Origin: CAIUGU01 sp965279735
GTDB taxonomy: Bacteria > Pseudomonadota > Gammaproteobacteria > Steroidobacterales > Steroidobacteraceae
Assembly (NCBI GenBank): GCA_965279735.1
Contig: OZ257260.1
Coordinates: 1,240,001 to 1,304,000, forward strand
DNA length: 64,000 nucleotides
Reading direction: 5' to 3'
Positions 35,153 to 43,429 of the stretch are shown in pieces; the first letter of the stretch is position 1; every line of letters begins with the position of its first letter. The notes below the pieces were generated by a model that was not told the origin of the DNA, made no database searches, and saw only the letters and a list, made by a program, of their open reading frames with translations. A program made the position numbers and the translations under genes.

Positions 35153-35896
35153 ATGCGTCTTGTCCTCTACAACATCCGGTACGCCACCGGCACCGGTCCG
35201 GCATTTCATCTGCCCGTGCCTGGCGCCGGGTATCTCCGGACCAATCGTCGGGTCCTCGAAGGCATCACCCAATTCATCAAGGGGCTTGAGCCGGATATCG
35301 TGGGCCTGATTGAGGTCGATACAGGCTCGATCCGCTCGGGCCTTGTGAACCAGGCGAAAGTGATCGCCGATTCTTTGGGGCATTTCTCCACCTATCAGTG
35401 CAAGTACGGTACGGCCTCCCTAAATCATCTGGTGCCGATCGTACGCAAGCAGGCCAATGCGTTTCTCGCGGCACCGGGGATCACGGGTGAGCGGTTCCAC
35501 TATTTCGATTCCGGCATCAAGCGACTGATCATCGAGCTCGAGCTGCCGGAGGTCTGTGTTTTTCTGGTGCATCTGTCCCTGAAATTCCGGCATCGCGCCG
35601 ATCAGCTGCGGAATCTGCACGAGCTGATCAAGCAGTCGACCAAGCCCGTGATCGTCGCAGGCGATTTCAATACTTTCTGGGGAGACAACGAGATCTACCT
35701 GTTCATGGCCGCCTCCGGTCTCAAAAGCGCGAATCTCAAGGGTCTGCCTTCCTACCCGAGCCGGACGCCAAGGAAAGAGCTCGATTTCATTCTCCATTCA
35801 AACACCATCAAAATTACCCATTTCGAGATTCCCCACGTACGCTTCTCCGATCATCTGCCGCTGGTCTGCGATTTCCACGTGCGGGCAGCGAGCTAG
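35153..35896 (+). CDS. Endonuclease/exonuclease/phosphatase (EEP) family protein
   Basis: A 247-residue member of the metal-dependent EEP phosphoesterase fold. Motifs in order: YNIRYATG (Asn), GLIEVD (catalytic Glu), HLSLKFRHR (His), AGDFNTFWGD (Asp and Asn), ELDFILHS and the final FSDHLPLVCDF (Asp-His). All active-site residues are present. Substrates in the family range from DNA to lipids and phosphoinositides, so the reaction is open. Intracellular, as no signal peptide is seen. It starts 145 bp from the divergent TIR-like gene. Confidence 0.88.
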   Translation: MRLVLYNIRYATGTGPAFHLPVPGAGYLRTNRRVLEGITQFIKGLEPDIVGLIEVDTGSIRSGLVNQAKVIADSLGHFSTYQCKYGTASLNHLVPIVRKQANAFLAAPGITGERFHYFDSGIKRLIIELELPEVCVFLVHLSLKFRHRADQLRNLHELIKQSTKPVIVAGDFNTFWGDNEIYLFMAASGLKSANLKGLPSYPSRTPRKELDFILHSNTIKITHFEIPHVRFSDHLPLVCDFHVRAAS

Positions 35897-35958
35897 TAGT
35901 CAATAAAACAAGCCGGATGCGTTGTCTGCAATTGCCGGGCAGCATCCAGGAGGGGCCG

Positions 35959-38004
35959 ATGAACGCCGAGCAGACCGCAACCGCCGACCGGCAGTCCTGG
36001 CAGCTGACCATCGATGACGACCGCATTGCGTGGTTGACCTTCGACAAGCCTGGTGCCTCGACGAACACCCTTTCACGGGAAACAATGCAGCAGCTGGATG
36101 CGCGCCTAGGTGAGGTCGAGCGTGCTGGCCCCAAGGCAGTCATTGTGCAGTCCGGCAAGAAAAGCGGCTTCATTGCGGGCGCTGACATCAAGGAATTCAC
36201 TTCGCTGACGTCGGTTGCACAGGCGTATGACCTGACGCGCTCCGGGCAACGCGTGCTGGATCGCCTGGAAGCCTTGCCCTGCCCCACTGTCGCCGCCATC
36301 AACGGCTTCGCGCTGGGTGGCGGCCTTGAGCTTGCGCTGGCGTGTCACTACCGCATAGCAGCCGATGATCCGAAAGTTTCGCTGGCGCTGCCCGAAGTGC
36401 AGCTCGGTATCCATCCCGGATTCGGCGGCACGGTACGCCTCGTCAGGCTGCTGGGTCCTGCAGTGGCGATGGATCTCATGTTGACCGGCAAGTCAGTGCG
36501 TGCGGACAAGGCGCTGCATATGGGGCTGGTCGATCGCCTGGCGCCGGCGGGAGAGCTTGCTGCTGCGGCCAAAGCGCTAGCGCTCAATCCGCCGTCGCGA
36601 CGCACTGCAGGCTTCAAGGCATGGCTGATGGGGTTGTCGCCGGTCCGGCCGTATATAGCGGCGCAGATGGAAAAGCAGGTAGCGAAGCGGGCGCCGCGTG
36701 AACACTACCCTGCCCCGTATGCACTCATCGACCTGTGGCGGCAGTACGGCGCGAATCCTCGCACCGGTTATGAACCGGAAGCGCGGTCCATCGCCCAGAT
36801 GTTCCAGACGCCGACCTCGCGCAACCTGGTTCGCGTCTTCCTGTTGCAGGACCGTCTTAAAGCGCTCGGTGGACGCCCGACGAAAAAGGCGGAACGAGTC
36901 CATGTCGTGGGAGCAGGTGTCATGGGCGGTGACATTGCGAGCTGGTGTGCTGTACGTGGCCTCGACGTGACGTTGCAGGATCGGGAACTGAAGTTCATTA
37001 CGCCCGCGCTGGACCGCGCGCAGGAGTTCTTCGCAAAGCGTTATCCCGACAAGGCCGAACAGGACAAAGTGATCGCTCGACTCCAGCCTGATGTCGAGGG
37101 CAATGGCGCGGCCAGGGCGGATGTCATCATCGAAGCGATTTTCGAGAATGCGGATGCCAAGCGCGAGTTGTATGCGCGTTTGGAACCGAAGATGCAGCCC
37201 GGCGCCATTCTCGGCAGCAATACCTCGAGCATCATGCTGGAGACGCTGGCCACCGGCCTCGATGATCCGGGTCGCCTGGTCGGACTGCACTTCTTCAATC
37301 CCGTCGCCCGCATGCCGCTGGTCGAGGTCATCCATGGTGAAGCAACGCGGGCTGAAGTCCTGCAGGCCGCCATCGATTTCACACGCCAGATCGACAAGCT
37401 CCCGCTCCCGTGCCTGAGTGCTCCCGGATTCGTCGTCAACCGCATCCTCATTCCCTACATGACCGAGGCGATGCTGCTGGCTGAGGAAGGCGTGCCGCTG
37501 GCGCTCATCGACAAGGCCGCGACCGATTTCGGCATGCCGATGGGGCCGATCGAACTGACCGATGTGGTGGGTCTCGATGTTGCCCTGCATGTCGGGCGGA
37601 TCCTGGCCGAGGCCTTCGGCAAGCCAAGCCCGCAGATCGTGCAGACGCTCGTCGAGCAGAAGAAGCTCGGCAAGAAATCGGGCCAGGGATTTTACGTCTG
37701 GCAGGACGGCAAGCCCGTCAAGCCACCCGCAGGCGACGCGAGACCTCCTTCCGATCTGCAGGACCGGCTGATCCTGCCCATGTTGAACGAGTCTGTTGCG
37801 GTGCTACGCGAAGGCATCGTCGCCGACGCGGACCTGCTGGATGCGGGCGTCGTGTTCGGGACAGGCTTCGCTCCCTTTCGTGGCGGACCGCTGCATTACG
37901 CCAAGGCGCGTGGCCCGGCGCTGATTGTGCACCAGCTGGAAGCGCTCGCCCGGGCGCACGGCAAACATCACACACCCGATGCGGGCTGGCAGTCGATGCA
38001 ATAA
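35959..38004 (+). CDS. fadJ: Bifunctional enoyl-CoA hydratase / 3-hydroxyacyl-CoA dehydrogenase (FadJ-like)
   Basis: A 681-residue multifunctional beta-oxidation alpha subunit. The N-terminal crotonase domain has SGFIAGADIKEF, the oxyanion segment GFALGGGLELALACHYR, and VQLGIHPGFGGTVRLVRLLG. The NAD-binding dehydrogenase domain begins VVGAGVMGGDIASW and continues with ARMPLVEVIHG. Two C-terminal 3HCDH domains follow. ATG at 35959 has CCAGGAGGGG upstream. No thiolase gene is adjacent, so the partner FadI must be elsewhere. Confidence 0.9.
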   Translation: MNAEQTATADRQSWQLTIDDDRIAWLTFDKPGASTNTLSRETMQQLDARLGEVERAGPKAVIVQSGKKSGFIAGADIKEFTSLTSVAQAYDLTRSGQRVLDRLEALPCPTVAAINGFALGGGLELALACHYRIAADDPKVSLALPEVQLGIHPGFGGTVRLVRLLGPAVAMDLMLTGKSVRADKALHMGLVDRLAPAGELAAAAKALALNPPSRRTAGFKAWLMGLSPVRPYIAAQMEKQVAKRAPREHYPAPYALIDLWRQYGANPRTGYEPEARSIAQMFQTPTSRNLVRVFLLQDRLKALGGRPTKKAERVHVVGAGVMGGDIASWCAVRGLDVTLQDRELKFITPALDRAQEFFAKRYPDKAEQDKVIARLQPDVEGNGAARADVIIEAIFENADAKRELYARLEPKMQPGAILGSNTSSIMLETLATGLDDPGRLVGLHFFNPVARMPLVEVIHGEATRAEVLQAAIDFTRQIDKLPLPCLSAPGFVVNRILIPYMTEAMLLAEEGVPLALIDKAATDFGMPMGPIELTDVVGLDVALHVGRILAEAFGKPSPQIVQTLVEQKKLGKKSGQGFYVWQDGKPVKPPAGDARPPSDLQDRLILPMLNESVAVLREGIVADADLLDAGVVFGTGFAPFRGGPLHYAKARGPALIVHQLEALARAHGKHHTPDAGWQSMQ

Positions 38005-38103
38005 GTCGCTGCCGTAACGTGCTAAATGTGTTCGGTTTTCGTCGGGATGCGCTGTGCTAACATGCCGCCTGCCCCCGGAGGACGGCTTTGCCCGTCTTCC
38101 TCA

Positions 38104-38393
38104 AGGGAACCTCTGCACAGGTTTCGCGACCGCGTTGCGTCTCCAATCGCCTGATGCGAGGCATGGACCGCAGGCCATATCGGGAATATGGACAAGGTTC
38201 ATAACAACGCAGCTGGCGATTAGAGGCGCAACCCATAAAATGTTGAATTCATTCATTGATCGGGACGGGATCCATTTCGTGCATGGCGACGTTGCTCCTC
38301 CCTCGAGTACATTAAGTACACAGCGGTCGTCGCGCCTGGCCCTGCACGAAATGGCTCGCCGTCGCGGCCGTGAAACCTGTGCAGGGGTTCCCT
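38104..38393. repeat. 290-bp nested inverted-repeat element (MITE-like or structured RNA)
   Basis: The ends form a 31-bp inverted repeat (38104-38134 and 38363-38393, three differences, starting AGGGAACC). Inside are an 18-bp inverted pair (38134-38151 and 38215-38232) that encloses CCATAT-CGGGA-ATATGG (38175-38191), and a second arm (38272-38291 with about 38328-38354). The whole folds as a cloverleaf. The terminal sequence resembles IS5-type ends, and CTAG lies at the right edge, so a non-autonomous mobile element is the first guess. The element ends 9 bp before the next start codon. Confidence 0.7.
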
Positions 38394-38402
38394 AGGATAA
38401 TC

Positions 38403-39467
38403 ATGGAGAGCAAGTCCCTGGAGACCAGCCTTCTGCGGTCCTTTTCGCCGCTCGACGGACTCAAGCTGGAGAACCTGCATGCGCTTGCCCGCAAGGCGAC
38501 GCTGCGCGACCTGCCCGCAGGCCGCGTGCTTTTCAAGGAAGGGGATGCCGACAAGCGCACGTACTACCTCGTCAGCGGCACGCTGGAGCTGATGCAGGAC
38601 AACCGCGTCGTCGCGACCGTCCGTGGCGGAACTCCTGAAGCACGCAACCCCCTGACACCTACCCTGCCGCGTCGTTACAGCGCCAGGGTATCGTCGGAGC
38701 GGATTGAATACCTCACCCTCGACAGCGACCTGCTCGATGTCATGCTCACCTGGGACCAGACCGGTTCGTATGAAGTCAGCGAATTGCGCGGCGATTCGGA
38801 TGAGCCGCAATCCTCCGATGACTGGATGACCACGCTCCTCCAGACGAAGGCTTTCCACAAGATTCCACCTGCCAACATCCAGGCGATCTTCATGCGCATG
38901 CAGCGCGTGGACTTCAAGGCCGGCGAAGTGGTCATCAAGCAAGGCGACGAAGGCGATTTCTTCTACGTCATCGTGAAGGGCAAGTGCACCGTCAATCGCG
39001 AGACGCCGCTCAACAAGGAAGGCATCAAGCTCGCCGAACTCAACATGGGCGACACCTTTGGCGAGGAAGCGCTGATTTCCGATGCCAAGCGCAACGCCAG
39101 CGTCACGATGTCAACGGATGGCACGCTGATGCGCCTCGGCAAGGATGATTTCCGCACGCTGCTCAACGAGCCGATGCTGGAATGGACCGACTATGACGAA
39201 GCCCTGAGGCTCGTAGCGGATGGCGCGAAGTGGCTCGATGTGCGCCTGCCCAGCGAGTTCGAAAACTATCACCTGCCGGACGCACTCAATATCCCGCTCT
39301 ACTTCATGCGCCTGAAGCTCAAGAACCTCGACAAGGATGTGCAGTACATCGTCTGCTGCGATACGGGCCGGCGCAGTTCGGCGGGCGCGTACATTCTGAA
39401 TGAGAGAGGCTTCCAGGCCTCGGTACTGAAAGGCGGGCTCGCCGCCACGGATCTGGTCCGGAAGTAA
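38403..39467 (+). CDS. Protein with two cyclic-nucleotide-binding domains and a C-terminal rhodanese domain
   Basis: 354 residues. The first cNMP-like domain (about 15-120: LPAGRVLFKEGDADKRTYYLVSGTLEL) is degenerate. The second (about 150-255) is well conserved: FKAGEVVIKQGDEGDFFYVIVKG and MGDTFGEEALISDAKRNASV. A rhodanese domain follows, with the active-site loop CCDTGRRSSAGAY. No helix-turn-helix is present, so it is not a CRP-type factor; a sulfur or redox sensor is possible. The ATG at 38403 lies 9 bp after the structured repeat element. Confidence 0.88.
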   Translation: MESKSLETSLLRSFSPLDGLKLENLHALARKATLRDLPAGRVLFKEGDADKRTYYLVSGTLELMQDNRVVATVRGGTPEARNPLTPTLPRRYSARVSSERIEYLTLDSDLLDVMLTWDQTGSYEVSELRGDSDEPQSSDDWMTTLLQTKAFHKIPPANIQAIFMRMQRVDFKAGEVVIKQGDEGDFFYVIVKGKCTVNRETPLNKEGIKLAELNMGDTFGEEALISDAKRNASVTMSTDGTLMRLGKDDFRTLLNEPMLEWTDYDEALRLVADGAKWLDVRLPSEFENYHLPDALNIPLYFMRLKLKNLDKDVQYIVCCDTGRRSSAGAYILNERGFQASVLKGGLAATDLVRK

Positions 39468-39475
39468 GCGATCGC

Positions 39476-39832
39476 TTACATCGTGTGCGTGGGCTTGTCT
39501 CCGCCCAGTGCACCCGCGAGATAACTCTCGATCTTCCGCTGCGTATTGCCGCGATCCTGTTCGCTGAACTGCACGCCAATGCCTGCGGTGCGTTTGCCCT
39601 GTGCGCCTTTCGGGGTCATCCAGATCACCCGGCCGGCGACCGGCAGCTTCTCTTCCTCGCCCATCAGGTTAAGCAGCATGAAAACTTCATCGCCGAGGCG
39701 ATAGTTGCTGTTGGTCGGAATGAACAGACCGCCATTCTTCACGAACGGCATATAGGCAAGGTACAACGCACTCTTGTCCTTGATGGTGAGCGTAAGGAGT
39801 CCGGGCTTGCTGCTGGGCTGGCGCATTGCCAT
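39476..39832 (-). CDS. pilZ: PilZ-domain protein
   Basis: 118 residues. The PilZ fold is visible as LTLTIKDKSALYLAYMPFVKNGGLFIP, then the hydrophobic strand GDEVFMLLNLM and VAGRVIWMTP. As in Pseudomonas/Xanthomonas type IV pilus PilZ, the N-terminal RxxxR of c-di-GMP binders is absent; it would act in pilus assembly by protein contacts. It is last in the mltG-tmk-holB-pilZ series, a conserved order. Confidence 0.9.
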   Translation of the reverse strand: MAMRQPSSKPGLLTLTIKDKSALYLAYMPFVKNGGLFIPTNSNYRLGDEVFMLLNLMGEEEKLPVAGRVIWMTPKGAQGKRTAGIGVQFSEQDRGNTQRKIESYLAGALGGDKPTHTM

Positions 39833-39873
39833 GCGTTTCTCGTTCGTTCGTTCGTGCGTGCGGCGGCGGAGGG

Positions 39874-40896
39874 TTATTCGGGTTGTCTGCGCGCGAACAC
39901 GGTCAGCAGTTCGACCAGCAGCATCTCAACGGCGAGTTCGCGGTTGAGTGCAGTGCGGAGCAATTGGGCCTTGAGTTCACGAATACGATCCGATAGCCGG
40001 TACAGATGGCTTATGTTCAACGGAATGGCCGGGCTTGGCAAGGGTACGGGCTGCTCCGGGAACGTGACGAAATCAGCAGTTCCCGCAAGTACACCGCGGG
40101 CGAGGCTCATCATCCACAGATCGAGCCACCTCAGCCGGTCGTGAATCGCATCTTTCGCCCAGAACTGCGCAACGCGCGTCACATCCGTGCGCCCAGCCAG
40201 CAAATCGCCCAGCGAACCCCGCATTTCCTCATCGAGTGCCGCGAAAGCTGCCTGGATCTCGAACGCGCGCAACGGAGCCCCGCTGCTGAATTCGAGTATC
40301 TGCGGTGTCACCGTCTGTGCACCCGCCTCTCGCAGCCACTTCAGGGCAGTGGTCGCCTGGGGCCGGGGTATCGCGAGCCGCTGGCAGCGACTGCGCAACG
40401 TGGCCGGCAAACCCCGGAGACTGGAAGCAACCAGGATCAGCAGGCTTCGGGACGGTGGTTCTTCAAGCGTCTTGAGCAGGCTGTTTGCCGCCGCGACAGT
40501 CATCAGGTGGGCAGGATCGACAATTGCGATCTTCCAGCCCTGCTGATGACTGGTCATCGACAGCCATTGGGAAACCGCGCGGACCTGATCGACAGAGATC
40601 TGCTGCTTGCCCTCCTCCGGTACGACCACAGTGAGATCCGGGTGCGAGCCCGCCAGGGTCAGGCGGCACCCGTTGCAGTGGCCGCATGCCGCCAGCTTCG
40701 CAACGCTCGATTCACATAGCACCGCGCGTGCAAGCCAGGTGGCGAAGCGGAACTTGCCGAGGCCGGGCTGTCCATGCAGCAGCAGCGCATGCGGCAGATG
40801 ATCAGCCTTCCACGCGCCTTCCATCTGCCTGACCAGCGGCAGATGCCAAGGCAACAGCAATGGCAGATCGGCGGGCAGCGCGACCGGTTCAGCCAT
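39874..40896 (-). CDS. holB: DNA polymerase III delta' subunit
   Basis: 340 residues; a clamp-loader subunit. P-loop region LLLHGQPGLGKFRFA, zinc-binding cysteines (CESSVAKLAACGHCNGC), LLKTLEEPPSRSLLILVAS with the SRC motif (LRSRCQRL). The last P-loop residue is Phe, not Thr/Ser, consistent with delta' not hydrolysing ATP. ATG at 40896 overlaps the end of tmk by 8 bp, so translation is likely coupled. Confidence 0.92.
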   Translation of the reverse strand: MAEPVALPADLPLLLPWHLPLVRQMEGAWKADHLPHALLLHGQPGLGKFRFATWLARAVLCESSVAKLAACGHCNGCRLTLAGSHPDLTVVVPEEGKQQISVDQVRAVSQWLSMTSHQQGWKIAIVDPAHLMTVAAANSLLKTLEEPPSRSLLILVASSLRGLPATLRSRCQRLAIPRPQATTALKWLREAGAQTVTPQILEFSSGAPLRAFEIQAAFAALDEEMRGSLGDLLAGRTDVTRVAQFWAKDAIHDRLRWLDLWMMSLARGVLAGTADFVTFPEQPVPLPSPAIPLNISHLYRLSDRIRELKAQLLRTALNRELAVEMLLVELLTVFARRQPE

Positions 40897-41542
40897 TGCG
40901 GCCGGTCTCCGCAGCGAACTGCTGGATTGCCGAACGCACCGCAGCGGTGACCGCTTCAAGCGGCTGCGATGCATCTATCACGCGAAAACGGCGCGGCTCA
41001 CTCGCGGCTCGCTGGAGATAGGTTGCGCGAACCATTTCAAAAAACGTCGCGCGCTCGAGTTCGAACCGATCCGTCTGCTGGCCCTCGTTCCGGCGACGGG
41101 CACGCTCCAGTGCTTGTTCGACAGGTGCATCCAGCAGCAGCGTGAGGTCGGGCCGCAGTGTTCCCTGCACAAGCTGCTCGAGCAATGCAATGTCGGTTTC
41201 CGACATGCCGCGTGCGCCGCCCTGGTAGGCGTAAGTTGCATCGGTAAAGCGGTCGGAGACCACCCAGGAGCCGCGCTCAAGCGCGGGCTTGATGACATTC
41301 TCCAGGTGGGTGCAGCGGGCTGCGAACATGAGCAGAAGTTCGCAAGTCTGCGGCATGGGTTCTGCTGTGGGCGCGAGTAGCAGCTCGCGGATTTTTTCCG
41401 CGCGGGGAGTGCCACCGGGTTCGCGCGTCATGACCGCCCCAAAGCCTGCGCTTTCGATTGCACTCTGGATGACAGCGAGCTGCGTGGTCTTGCCCACGCC
41501 TTCGCCGCCTTCGACACTGATGAATCTGCCCTTGCCACTCAT
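40889..41542 (-). CDS. tmk: Thymidylate kinase
   Basis: 217 residues; phosphorylates dTMP to dTDP. P loop EGGEGVGKTTQ, DRxTD-type motif VSDRFTDATYAYQGGARG, and lid region RARRRNEGQQTDRFE. Cytosolic. It starts 28 bp after mltG and overlaps holB by 8 bp. Confidence 0.96.
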   Translation of the reverse strand: MSGKGRFISVEGGEGVGKTTQLAVIQSAIESAGFGAVMTREPGGTPRAEKIRELLLAPTAEPMPQTCELLLMFAARCTHLENVIKPALERGSWVVSDRFTDATYAYQGGARGMSETDIALLEQLVQGTLRPDLTLLLDAPVEQALERARRRNEGQQTDRFELERATFFEMVRATYLQRAASEPRRFRVIDASQPLEAVTAAVRSAIQQFAAETGRNG

Positions 41543-41569
41543 GAGATGAAGTTTTCTTGTCTGGCCTGA

Positions 41570-42604
41570 TCAGGGCTGCTGCTGGCGCAATCGCACGAGA
41601 TAGCGCTGTACCGCAGCCTCGTGTTCGGCGAGTGTACGTGAAAAATAATGGCCGCCATCGCCGGTACCGGTTGCGACGAAAAACAGCGCTCCCGTTTCTT
41701 CCGGATGGACAGCCGCCTGCAAGGCTCCGAGGCCCGGCAATGCGATGGGCGTGGGCGGCAGGCCGGCGCGGGTATACGTGTTGTAAGGCGTATCCCGCTG
41801 CAGATCGGCGCGGCGCAGATTGCCGTCGTAACTGTCGTCCAGGCCATAGATGACAGTAGGGTCGGTTTGCAGTCGCATCTGCCTGCGCAGTCGTTCGACA
41901 AACACGCCACTGATCTGCGGTCGCTCGCGCTCAAGGCCTGTCTCCTTCTCGATGATCGACGCCAGGATGAGGGCATCGTAGGGCGTCGAGAGAGGCAGGT
42001 CCCCGGCACGTCCCGCCCATGCTGCTGCGAGTTCGCGCTGCATCCGCTCATATGCCATGCGCAGCAGTTCGAGATCCGTCGTTTGCCGCGGAAACCGGTA
42101 GGTATCGGGAAAGAACTGCCCTTCCGGATGGACATCGGGGACGCCGAGCCGCCGCATCACTTCCTTTCCCGTGACTTCTCCGAGTGCCTGCTGCACGTCG
42201 GGATTGCTGGCCAGTTGCCGCCGGATATCGTCGAACGTAGAGCCTTCAATGAAGGTGATTGAATGCAGCAGGACGCGGCCGGACACGAACAGGTCGAGCA
42301 GCATCTGTGGCGAAGAGCCGGGCAGCAGTTCGTATTCGCCGGCCTTCAAGCCTGCCGACTGCCCGGTGAAGCGCGCCCATACCACAAGCAATCTGGGGTA
42401 TTCAATCAGGCCACGGCTATCAAGATCACGGGCTAGTGCCGGAAGCGTCATGCCACGGGGAATTTCGTAGGCGACGGGTGAGGTCAGCGCTGCAACCGGT
42501 GTGTGCAGCCACGTCAGCGTGAGCCGCGTAACGGCAAATGCCGCAACGGCGCCGGCAACCACCGCGAGCAACAGTCCCGTCCAGAGAATTCGCTTCACGC
42601 GCAT
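41570..42604 (-). CDS. mltG: Endolytic murein transglycosylase MltG
   Basis: 344 residues. An N-terminal membrane anchor (LWTGLLLAVVAGAVAAFAV) is followed by the YceG-like catalytic domain with the conserved IIEKETGLERERPQISGVFVERL (catalytic Glu) and LQTDPTVIYGL, and a C-terminal GLPPTPIALPGLGAL. It cuts nascent glycan strands in the periplasm. It begins 3 bp after pabC, the usual neighbour. Confidence 0.95.
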   Translation of the reverse strand: MRVKRILWTGLLLAVVAGAVAAFAVTRLTLTWLHTPVAALTSPVAYEIPRGMTLPALARDLDSRGLIEYPRLLVVWARFTGQSAGLKAGEYELLPGSSPQMLLDLFVSGRVLLHSITFIEGSTFDDIRRQLASNPDVQQALGEVTGKEVMRRLGVPDVHPEGQFFPDTYRFPRQTTDLELLRMAYERMQRELAAAWAGRAGDLPLSTPYDALILASIIEKETGLERERPQISGVFVERLRRQMRLQTDPTVIYGLDDSYDGNLRRADLQRDTPYNTYTRAGLPPTPIALPGLGALQAAVHPEETGALFFVATGTGDGGHYFSRTLAEHEAAVQRYLVRLRQQQP

Positions 42605-42607
42605 CTT

Positions 42608-43429
42608 TCACCAGAGATTCAAGAAAGCCGCAAGCCGCCGTGTAACAGGACCGGTGTTCCAGCCCAGCTGCTCCAGTATCGCGACCGGCCTGATGCCTCG
42701 CACCGCATTGGTCACGAACACTTCTTCGGCGAGCTCAAGATCGGATTGCCACAGCGGCTGCTCCTCGACAGGGATGCCGGCTTCCAGTGCTGCAACGATG
42801 ACCCGGCCACGCATCACGCCGCGAATGCCGCAATAGCGCAGATCCGAAGTGCAGAGGATACCTTCCCTCACCAGAAACAGATTGCCCGCAGTAGCAGCGA
42901 CCAATTCGCCTTCCGTATCGAGCATCAATCCTTCCTCAATTTCAGACGGGTCCCATTCCGATTGGGCAAGCACCTGCTCCAGGCGATTGAGGTGCTTGAT
43001 TCCAGCAAGCGCAGGGTTGCGACCGAGGCGCGTTTGGCACCAGCGCACCGCAATGCCCTGATCAGCGGCTGACGAAGTTTCTGGCGGTGGATAAACGGCG
43101 ACAATGCGTGTCGGGTCCTGTGTCTTCGCGCGATAGCCGCGACCACCAACACCTCGGGTAACAATGATCTTCAGTATTCCTTCGCCCCGCCCTGCGGTAA
43201 GCACGGCGATGTCCTTGAGCAATACGGCGCGCTCAGGACAGACAATGCCAAGGCGTTCACAGCCTCGCACAAGTCTTTCGAGGTGATCTTCGAGAAAACG
43301 CACTCGGCCACCGACGAGCAGTGCAGTCTCGAAGAGGCCATCGCCGTACTGCAATCCCCGGTCGTCGTGGGCGATCGCATGCGATCGATCTGCCGGCTGA
43401 CGGCCGTTGATGAGCAGTGGCACGCTCAT
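42608..43429 (-). CDS. pabC: Aminodeoxychorismate lyase
   Basis: 273 residues; a fold-type IV PLP enzyme that releases pyruvate from aminodeoxychorismate to give p-aminobenzoate for folate. The PLP lysine is in AGIKHLNRLEQVLAQ. Other family marks are DRGLQYGDGLFETALL near the start and EGLMLDTEGELVAATAGNLFLV. Its start overlaps the pabB stop as ATGA. Confidence 0.92.
   Translation of the reverse strand: MSVPLLINGRQPADRSHAIAHDDRGLQYGDGLFETALLVGGRVRFLEDHLERLVRGCERLGIVCPERAVLLKDIAVLTAGRGEGILKIIVTRGVGGRGYRAKTQDPTRIVAVYPPPETSSAADQGIAVRWCQTRLGRNPALAGIKHLNRLEQVLAQSEWDPSEIEEGLMLDTEGELVAATAGNLFLVREGILCTSDLRYCGIRGVMRGRVIVAALEAGIPVEEQPLWQSDLELAEEVFVTNAVRGIRPVAILEQLGWNTGPVTRRLAAFLNLW

Noticed and set aside
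38104..38393. Riboswitch for the cyclic-nucleotide protein
   Set aside because: The 31-bp near-perfect terminal inverted repeat is better explained by a mobile element end; no known aptamer motif was recognised.
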